From: a bacterium
Lineage (GTDB): Bacteria > Latescibacterota > UBA2968 > UBA8231
Direction: 5' to 3'
Length of the DNA stretch: 19,394 bases
NCBI GenBank assembly: GCA_027593305.1
Contig: JAQCJA010000030.1
Span: 1 to 19,394, forward strand
Part shown: positions 15,610 through 19,394 of the stretch, in pieces
How positions within the stretch are numbered: position 1 is the first letter of the stretch
Layout of the letters: each line of letters opens with the position of its first letter
Translations under genes and position numbers: made by a program
Notes under the pieces: model-generated
Databases searched by the model: none
What the model was told of the DNA's origin: nothing
What the model saw: only the letters and a program-made list of their open reading frames with translations

Positions 15610-16430
15610 GTGTCCGGCTCTTCGATGTCTGGCACCCGCAGGACCGGCGCCTCGATCACCCGTGGCGCCACCGGGGGGGCCTTGCTCACAGGTGGCGGTG
15701 GCTCGCGCATGCGGTTCCACAGATAGGCCAGATCGGCAGCCAGAGGTGACTCGAAGCCGACACTACGTCCTGTCCGGGGGTGCAGAAACGACAGGCGCCA
15801 GGCATGCAGGGCCTGCCGACTCAGCAGCCGTTCCCCCGCCTCGGCGCCTTCGTAGTGTCGATCTCCCATCAGCGGGTGACCGGCGGCCTGGAATTGCACC
15901 CGGATCTGGTTTTTCAGGCCCGTTTCGAGACGGACCTCGACGAGAGTGAGGTTTGCCAGGCGCTCGCGCACGTGATAATGGGTGATCGCCTCTGTGCCTC
16001 CCCGCGGCACCACCTTCTGCCGGAAGCCGTCCCGCGTCAGGTCCAGTTGATGGCGCAACGTGCCCTTGTCGGCCTCGACGACACCACGGACGATGGCCAG
16101 ATACAGACGCTCCGGCGTGCGCGCCCGGAACTGCGTCACCAGTCGTTCGCGGGCATCGGGGTTGCGCGCAAAGACCACGAGGCCCGAGGTGTAGCGATCG
16201 ATACGGTGCACCTGCAGGGCCCGCCCCCTGCGCTTCTCCAGATATCGGTCCAGAAGCTCTTTCAGGTTGCGCGCGTTGGATTTGGGAATCGGCACCGTGA
16301 GCAGACCGGCATCCTTGTCGACGACGACGATGTCCTCATCCTCGTGGATGACGCGGAATGGGCCGGTATGCCGACGCCGACTCTTCTTGTGCTTCAACAC
16401 TGCCTGGTCCCTCGTCAGTTTGCACGACAC
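15603..16430 (-). CDS. RluA-family 23S rRNA/tRNA pseudouridine synthase
   Basis: A 275-residue RluA-family enzyme. The catalytic aspartate is D78 in H-R-I-D-R-Y-T-S-G-L-V-V, followed by Y-L-A-I-V-R-G and the conserved T-G-L-K-N-Q-I-R-V-Q and G-H-P-L-M-G-D segments. It lacks an obvious N-terminal S4 domain, and the last 45 residues are a proline-rich tail (P-P-P-P-V-S-K-A-P-P-V-A-P) beyond the usual fold. The target uridine cannot be assigned. GTG 16430 is the only reasonable start I find, without a Shine-Dalgarno. TATTAT 11 bases before the GTG would imply a nearly leaderless message if it is the -10 box. Coupled to the downstream PhyH gene. Confidence 0.88.
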   Translation of the reverse strand: MSCKLTRDQAVLKHKKSRRRHTGPFRVIHEDEDIVVVDKDAGLLTVPIPKSNARNLKELLDRYLEKRRGRALQVHRIDRYTSGLVVFARNPDARERLVTQFRARTPERLYLAIVRGVVEADKGTLRHQLDLTRDGFRQKVVPRGGTEAITHYHVRERLANLTLVEVRLETGLKNQIRVQFQAAGHPLMGDRHYEGAEAGERLLSRQALHAWRLSFLHPRTGRSVGFESPLAADLAYLWNRMREPPPPVSKAPPVAPRVIEAPVLRVPDIEEPDTW

Positions 16431-16446
16431 GTGCTGTGCATATAAT
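16420..16446 (+). promoter_or_regulatory. Candidate promoter for the DUF1015-uppP-aldolase run
   Basis: TTGCAC (16420-16425) and a perfect TATAAT (16441-16446) are separated by 15 bases, slightly short; reading the upstream box as TTTGCA gives 16. Transcription would begin near 16453, about 55 bases before ATG 16509. The same AT-rich stretch reads as TATTAT on the other strand, so it may also serve the divergent pseudouridine synthase gene. Confidence 0.5.
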
Positions 16447-16508
16447 AAGGTCTATATCCCTCCCTGCGGCGCTGGCGGCAGAAGCAGATATGGGCCATCT
16501 TGCTGCGC

Positions 16509-17834
16509 ATGCGTTTTCCTGACATTGCCCTTGAGGCGCCTCGCATACTTCTGCCTCGGGCCGACATACCCACCGAAACCTGGGCCGTCATCGCCTGCGA
16601 CCAGCACACCTCCTTTCCAGGGTACTGGGAGGATGTCGCCCGCCACATCGGTCCGGCGCCGTCAACCCTGCACCTCGTCTTCCCCGAGGCCTACCTCGGA
16701 GCTGCCGACCACCGGCAGCGGATCGCCGACATCCGCGCCCACATGGTGGACTACGTTGCCAGTGATGTCCTGCAGGAACTGCCTCCGGGGTTTGTCCTCA
16801 CGGACCGGCAGACGCCACACGTTGCCAGCCGGCGTGGATTGCTTGTGGCTCTCGACCTGGAGCAGTACAGCTACGCTGCCGATGCCAGGACCCTGATTCG
16901 CACGACCGAGGGCACAGTGGTATCACGACTTGCGCCACGAATCGAGGTGCGTCGCGGGGCCCCCCTGGAAGTGCCGCACATCATGGTCCTGATCGATGAT
17001 GCGGAGCAAACCGTCATCGAGCCCCTGTTTGAGCACTCTCTGCCGCTGTTGTATGACACACAGCTCATGCTCGGCGGGGGCAGGGTACGGGGTTGGCATG
17101 TGCGTGAGGCCCCCCTGATCGAACAGGTCGTGGCGGCACTGCGTCGCCTGCTGGCCACCGACAAAAGCGGCGGGCCGGATGCCCCCATGCTCTATGCCAT
17201 GGGGGACGGCAACCACTCCTTTGCCACGGCCCAGGCCGTCTGGCAGCAGCTGAAGGACAGCAACGGTGGTCTGACGGGCATCGAGGACCACGCCGCCCGT
17301 TACGCTCTGGTTGAACTGGTGAACCTGCATGACAGCGGCCTCGTATTTGAGCCCATTCACCGGGCGTTATTCGGCTGCGAGCTCGAGGTCCTGTTGACCG
17401 CCCTGCGGACGGGTTGCCCGGCTCTTGCCCGCGAGGTCTCCGTGGAGACCTGTACCACGGAAGCATCCTGGGAGCAGGCCCGGCGGATTGCCTCAGACAC
17501 CAGCCGCCACCGGTTGCCCTTTGTCGCCGGCCATCGCAAGGGTGTCATCGTCCTGCATGAACCGACACACAGTCTGCCCGTGGTGAGTCTGCAGGAATTT
17601 CTCACCGATTTTGAACGGACCCATGCGCCCATGGCCGTGGACTACATCCACGGTGAAGAGGCGGTGCGCCGTCTCGGCGGCATGAAGGGCAACATCGGCC
17701 TGCTCGCCGAAGTCATCGACAAACATGCGCTGTTTGCGACCATCCGCCGGGATGGTCCACTGCCACGCAAGAGTTTCTCCCTCGGCGAGGCCGAGGAGAA
17801 GCGCTACTACATGGAGTGCCGCCGAATCGCATGA
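16509..17834 (+). CDS. DUF1015 family protein
   Basis: A 441-residue DUF1015 protein from ATG 16509 (TTG 16500 would add three residues; neither has a clear Shine-Dalgarno). Family hallmarks are visible: C-D-Q-H near 30-33, R-T-T-E-G-T and R-L-A-P-R-I-E-V-R (131-148), L-E-V-P-H-I (153-158), M-G-D-G-N-H-S-F-A-T (231-240), Y-A-L-V-E-L-V-N-L-H-D (265-275), and the C-terminal P-R-K-S-F-S-L-G-E-A-E-E-K-R. Cytosolic, with no signal or membrane segment. The family is widespread and poorly understood; I recall that some members have been linked to L-serine kinase activity, but I cannot confirm that for this subgroup. Its stop overlaps the first possible uppP start as ATGA (17831-17834), within a 16-bp tandem duplication. 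Confidence 0.88.
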   Translation: MRFPDIALEAPRILLPRADIPTETWAVIACDQHTSFPGYWEDVARHIGPAPSTLHLVFPEAYLGAADHRQRIADIRAHMVDYVASDVLQELPPGFVLTDRQTPHVASRRGLLVALDLEQYSYAADARTLIRTTEGTVVSRLAPRIEVRRGAPLEVPHIMVLIDDAEQTVIEPLFEHSLPLLYDTQLMLGGGRVRGWHVREAPLIEQVVAALRRLLATDKSGGPDAPMLYAMGDGNHSFATAQAVWQQLKDSNGGLTGIEDHAARYALVELVNLHDSGLVFEPIHRALFGCELEVLLTALRTGCPALAREVSVETCTTEASWEQARRIASDTSRHRLPFVAGHRKGVIVLHEPTHSLPVVSLQEFLTDFERTHAPMAVDYIHGEEAVRRLGGMKGNIGLLAEVIDKHALFATIRRDGPLPRKSFSLGEAEEKRYYMECRRIA

Positions 17835-17853
17835 GTCCCGAATCGCATGAGTC
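17822..17853 (+). repeat. Perfect 16-bp tandem duplication at the DUF1015/uppP junction
   Basis: CCGAATCGCATGAGTC occurs at 17822-17837 and again at 17838-17853 without a gap. Copy 1 holds the DUF1015 stop and an ATGA that is in frame with uppP. The ATGA in copy 2 is out of frame with uppP. Confidence 0.95.
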
Positions 17854-17854
17854 T

Positions 17855-18661
17855 ATGACGCCTCTGCAGGCGATCTTCCTGGGTCTCGTTCAGGGCCTCA
17901 CGGAGTTTCTCCCTGTCTCTTCCACGGCCCACCTGCGTGTCGTTCCTCATTTTCTTGGCTGGAGCGATCCGGGTGCCGCATTTTCGGCTGCCATCCAGTT
18001 GGGCACCCTCGCGGCGGTGTTCATCTACTTTGCCGGCGACATCCGTCGCCTGACGCTGGCTGCCTTGGACGGCGTCCGCCACCGCGACCTGCGGCGCACA
18101 CCGGACACACTGCTGGCCTGGTCGATCGTGCCCGCGTCGGTGCCCATCGTGGTGCTCGGACTCAGCTTCAAGGAGTTCATCACCACGGAGGCGCGCAGCC
18201 TGACCGTCATAGCCGCCGCGCTCATCGTGCTGGCTTTGCTGCTGCTTCTGGCAGAACGTCTGGCCCCGCGCAACCGCGATCTGGGGCAACTGACCTTCTG
18301 GCGCATCCAGATCATCGGCCTGTGTCAGGCGCTGGCCCTCATCCCGGGATGCTCACGCTCCGGCTCGACGATCATGGGGGGCCTCTTTGTCGGTCTGGGT
18401 CGAGCCGAGGCAGCACGCTTCTCCTTTCTTCTGGGTCTGCCGGCGATCGGCGGCGCCGGTCTGCTGGAACTGCTCGACCTGCTGGCGGCCGGACCCGGCA
18501 CAGACGGACTGCTGAATCTGGCCCTTGGCATCACCGCCGCCGCCATCAGTGGCTATGCCAGCATCGGCTTCCTGCTGCGCTTCCTCGAACGTCATGGCAC
18601 CCACACCTTTGCACTGTATCGCATCGGTCTGGGCCTCTGGCTCCTCTGGACCCTGTACTGA
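17855..18661 (+). CDS. uppP: Undecaprenyl-diphosphatase UppP/BacA
   Basis: A 268-residue integral membrane protein. It has the family motifs L-G-L-V-Q-G-L-T-E-F-L-P-V-S-S-T-A-H-L (9-27, with E17) and P-G-C-S-R-S-G-S-T-I (164-173, with R168). Multiple hydrophobic segments and a length of 265-273 are usual for this family. It dephosphorylates undecaprenyl pyrophosphate to recycle the lipid carrier for peptidoglycan and other polymers, and gives bacitracin tolerance. I prefer ATG 17855 because the conserved N-terminus starts there. The in-frame ATG 17831 overlaps the DUF1015 stop and would add eight residues (M-S-P-E-S-H-E-S) encoded by the tandem duplication; GTG 17816 is less likely. No strong Shine-Dalgarno stands before any of these, so translation may depend on coupling to the upstream gene. 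Confidence 0.93.
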   Translation: MTPLQAIFLGLVQGLTEFLPVSSTAHLRVVPHFLGWSDPGAAFSAAIQLGTLAAVFIYFAGDIRRLTLAALDGVRHRDLRRTPDTLLAWSIVPASVPIVVLGLSFKEFITTEARSLTVIAAALIVLALLLLLAERLAPRNRDLGQLTFWRIQIIGLCQALALIPGCSRSGSTIMGGLFVGLGRAEAARFSFLLGLPAIGGAGLLELLDLLAAGPGTDGLLNLALGITAAAISGYASIGFLLRFLERHGTHTFALYRIGLGLWLLWTLY

Positions 18662-18677
18662 CAAAGGACGACAACTC

Positions 18678-19394
18678 ATGTATCCCAACCCCATCAAGCA
18701 GAAACTCGCCGGCGGCGACGTCGTTTTCGGCACGGGTCTGGCCGCCTTTTCGCCGCACATCGCCGGACCCACCCTCGGCACAGGCATCGATTTTCTCTGG
18801 ATCGACACGGAACACATGCCCTATGGCGTGGAAGCACTGGATGTGATTCCCGTCCTCGCCCGGCAGCGGGGCGTGGCGCCCATGATCCGCGTCGCCCACA
18901 ATGACCCGGGGCTGATCAAGAAGGCCTACGACGTGGGTGCCGTACTGGTCATGGTGCCCCAGGTGAATACGGCCGACGAAGCCCGCCGTGCCGTAGATGC
19001 CGCACGTTATGCACCGGAAGGCAACCGCGGCCTGTCGCCGATGTGGACCCGTATTGCCGGCGTCGACTGGCAGACCGTACTGGATACGGCCAACGACGAA
19101 ACCCTGCTGATCTGCCAGATGGAGAGCCAGCAGGCGTGGGACAATCTCGACGACATCGCCGCAGTTCCCGGCATCGACATCATCCTCGTCGGCCCGCTGG
19201 ATCTGTCCGCCTCTCTCGGGCTGGCAGGACAGACGGGATCCGAACAAGTGCAGCGGATCATGCAGGAAGTGCCGAAGCGGTTGGCGGGCACCGGTATCGT
19301 TGTCGGTACGACGCTCGTCGATCCGGCAGAGATCAAGCAGAAGATCGACTTGTTTTTTCATTTTCGAAAAACCACTACCCATCGGAGTACCTCA
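18678..19394 (+). CDS. HpcH/HpaI-family class II aldolase, 3'-truncated
   Basis: I translated 239 codons open to the window end. The residues match the HpaI/RhmA/GarL family: H46 in DTEHMPYG, R71 in MIRV, P-Q-V-N-T-A-D-E-A-R-R-A-V, E149 in QMES and D175 in GPLDLS. By the family precedent E149 and D175 bind the divalent metal, while H46 and R71 act in catalysis. Such enzymes cleave 2-keto-3-deoxy acids to pyruvate plus an aldehyde, which would fit the keto-deoxy sugar chemistry of kduD elsewhere in the window, though the exact substrate is unknown. AGGA (18665-18668) precedes ATG 18678. The last ~15 residues (F-F-H-F-R-K-T-T-T-H-R-S-T-S) do not look like the family's C-terminus, and the DNA there has T6 and A5 runs, so a frameshift or assembly error near 19360 is possible. 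Confidence 0.85.
   Translation, partial: MYPNPIKQKLAGGDVVFGTGLAAFSPHIAGPTLGTGIDFLWIDTEHMPYGVEALDVIPVLARQRGVAPMIRVAHNDPGLIKKAYDVGAVLVMVPQVNTADEARRAVDAARYAPEGNRGLSPMWTRIAGVDWQTVLDTANDETLLICQMESQQAWDNLDDIAAVPGIDIILVGPLDLSASLGLAGQTGSEQVQRIMQEVPKRLAGTGIVVGTTLVDPAEIKQKIDLFFHFRKTTTHRSTS

Overview
The window is a GC-rich, gene-dense chromosomal segment with twelve protein-coding genes (two cut by the window edges), mostly short intergenic gaps and no RNA genes, insertion sequences or CRISPR arrays that I can see. The mix of a TonB-dependent receptor with a carboxypeptidase-regulatory-like N-terminus, a PorV/PorQ-family outer-membrane protein, a surface protein with a type IX secretion (T9SS)-like C-terminal domain, and PhyH, M19 dipeptidase and uroporphyrinogen-decarboxylase-like genes suggests a diderm of the FCB/Latescibacterota-like group. 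This assignment is an inference from gene content, not from a phylogenetic marker.

Region 1 (1-3027): a partial corrinoid-methyltransferase/uroporphyrinogen-decarboxylase-like gene (minus) diverges from kduD and a beta-propeller glycosidase-like gene (plus). This looks like a small sugar-acid or oligosaccharide catabolic block. Region 2 (3024-7880): a complete fused rlmKL rRNA methyltransferase gene (minus, TTG start) ends tail-to-tail on the glycosidase-like gene and diverges from a predicted lipoprotein M19 dipeptidase. The dipeptidase converges on a class V PLP enzyme with a twin-arginine-type signal.

Region 3 (7903-14742) is the centrepiece: a minus-strand operon reading TonB-dependent receptor -> 844-residue secreted protein with fibronectin-like and T9SS/FlgD-like C-terminal domains -> PorV-like barrel. 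It has a candidate promoter and a perfect inverted repeat upstream and a strong intrinsic terminator downstream. I read it as an outer-membrane transport cassette whose middle component is a SusD-like partner by position but not by fold, possibly exported by a T9SS in which PorV takes part.

Region 4 (14812-19394): a translationally coupled pair, RluA-family pseudouridine synthase followed by a PhyH-type dioxygenase (minus), diverges from a plus-strand run of a DUF1015 protein, uppP (undecaprenyl-pyrophosphate phosphatase) and an HpcH/HpaI aldolase cut by the window end. A perfect 16-bp tandem duplication lies exactly on the DUF1015/uppP junction and creates an in-frame overlapping start codon for uppP. 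The last ~50 bases, inside the aldolase, look frame-disturbed.
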